From Lachnospiraceae bacterium (lineage in GTDB: Bacteria > Bacillota > Clostridia > Lachnospirales > Lachnospiraceae), in assembly GCA_021205045.1 (NCBI GenBank), contig JAJPYH010000162.1, positions 1 to 5,726 of the forward strand: a DNA stretch of 5,726 bases, read 5' to 3'. The first letter of the stretch is position 1; every line of letters starts with the position of its first letter. The translations under genes were made by a program, and so were the position numbers. The notes beneath the pieces were generated by a model that saw only the letters and a program-made list of their open reading frames with translations, did no database searches and was not told the origin of the DNA. Below, one piece after another: positions 5,481 through 5,726 of the stretch.

Positions 5481-5514
5481 GTAAGGTAAGAAAAGAGGGG
5501 AGGGACAACCTTAC
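5481..5514 (+). repeat. Inverted repeat in the gap before the GH35 gene
   Basis: GTAAGGT (5481-5487) and ACCTTAC (5508-5514) form a 7-bp inverted repeat with a 20-nt purine-rich spacer containing AGGGGAGGG. No T run follows on either strand, so it is not a convincing terminator. It could be an operator for the carbohydrate gene downstream or chance. I see no convincing -35/-10 pair in the surrounding 5454-5594 stretch. Confidence 0.3.
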
Positions 5515-5594
5515 CCCCTTTACTTGATATCTGTTGAAAAGAACTCCGGGATGTCCTTGCGCGGAAATAAACCACGTTTAGAGGCGAAGACTTT

Positions 5595-5726
5595 ATGAGT
5601 AACCGTTTTGAAATTACCGACGATTTTTACCTGAATGGGGAAAAAATAAAGATCATTTCCGGCGCCGTCCATTATTTCAGGATTGTGCCGCAGTATTGGA
5701 AAGACAGGTTGCTGAAGCTGAAAGCG
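5595..5726 (+). CDS. GH35 beta-galactosidase, 5' end only
   Basis: The first 44 codons of a gene that runs out of the window. The N-terminus has FYLNGEKIKIISGAVHYFR (11-29) followed by VPQYWKDRLLKLKA. This is the start of the glycoside hydrolase family 35 catalytic barrel ('G-x-I/V-HY-x-R-x-P-x-x-W-x-D-R-L-x-K-LKA'). Members hydrolyse terminal beta-galactosides. The absence of a signal peptide points to a cytoplasmic enzyme acting on imported oligosaccharides, which fits the transporter relic just upstream. GAGG (5581-5584) lies 10 nt before the ATG. The catalytic glutamates lie beyond the visible part, so it cannot be said whether the gene is intact. Confidence 0.85.
   Translation, partial: MSNRFEITDDFYLNGEKIKIISGAVHYFRIVPQYWKDRLLKLKA

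Noticed and set aside
5524..5570. Promoter for the GH35 gene from TTGATA (5524) or TTGAAA (5534)
   Set aside because: No acceptable -10 box lies 16-18 nt downstream of either hexamer.
5593..5612. Catabolite-repression (cre) site around the GH35 start
   Set aside because: TGAGTAACCGTTTTGA resembles the motif loosely, but key positions and spacing do not fit the consensus.

Overview
The window looks like chromosomal DNA of a Gram-positive, gut-type Clostridia, most likely Lachnospiraceae. The basis is the close agreement (from memory) of the PNPase and S15 proteins with that family, strong AGGAGG-type ribosome binding sites, a tRNA gene without encoded CCA, and short intrinsic terminators. Assignment to a genus is not possible from the sequence alone.

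Left part (about 1-2835): a housekeeping pair, rpsO (ribosomal protein S15) then pnp (polynucleotide phosphorylase). They are separated by a hairpin that can act as a partial terminator or processing site. The 3' end of pnp is followed by decayed in-phase 36-nt copies of its own C-terminal codons, a short perfect hairpin, and then a good intrinsic terminator.

Middle (2789-2998): a self-contained tRNA-Ser(CGA) gene with its own sigma-A-type promoter and terminator.

Right-middle (3016-5067): the most interesting part. It is a two-gene signalling cassette: an ECF-type sigma factor and, overlapping its stop by 8 nt, a single-pass membrane protein that is probably its anti-sigma factor or sensor. 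Upstream lies a textbook ECF promoter (TGAAAC, 16 nt, CGTC), which suggests the sigma factor transcribes its own operon. Between promoter and start codon is a roughly 120-nt leader that can fold into two well-formed stem-loops. The extracytoplasmic part of the membrane protein carries an 11-residue (33-nt) tandem repeat that may vary in copy number.

Right end (5068-5726): a small gene graveyard and then a new gene. A minus-strand fragment resembles the C-terminal half of a GH2 beta-galactosidase. It abuts a plus-strand fragment that looks like the last ~37 codons of a sugar ABC-transporter binding protein. After a 141-nt gap the 5' end of a GH35 beta-galactosidase gene begins and runs off the window. 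Together these suggest a rearranged galactoside-use locus next to the sigma/anti-sigma cassette.
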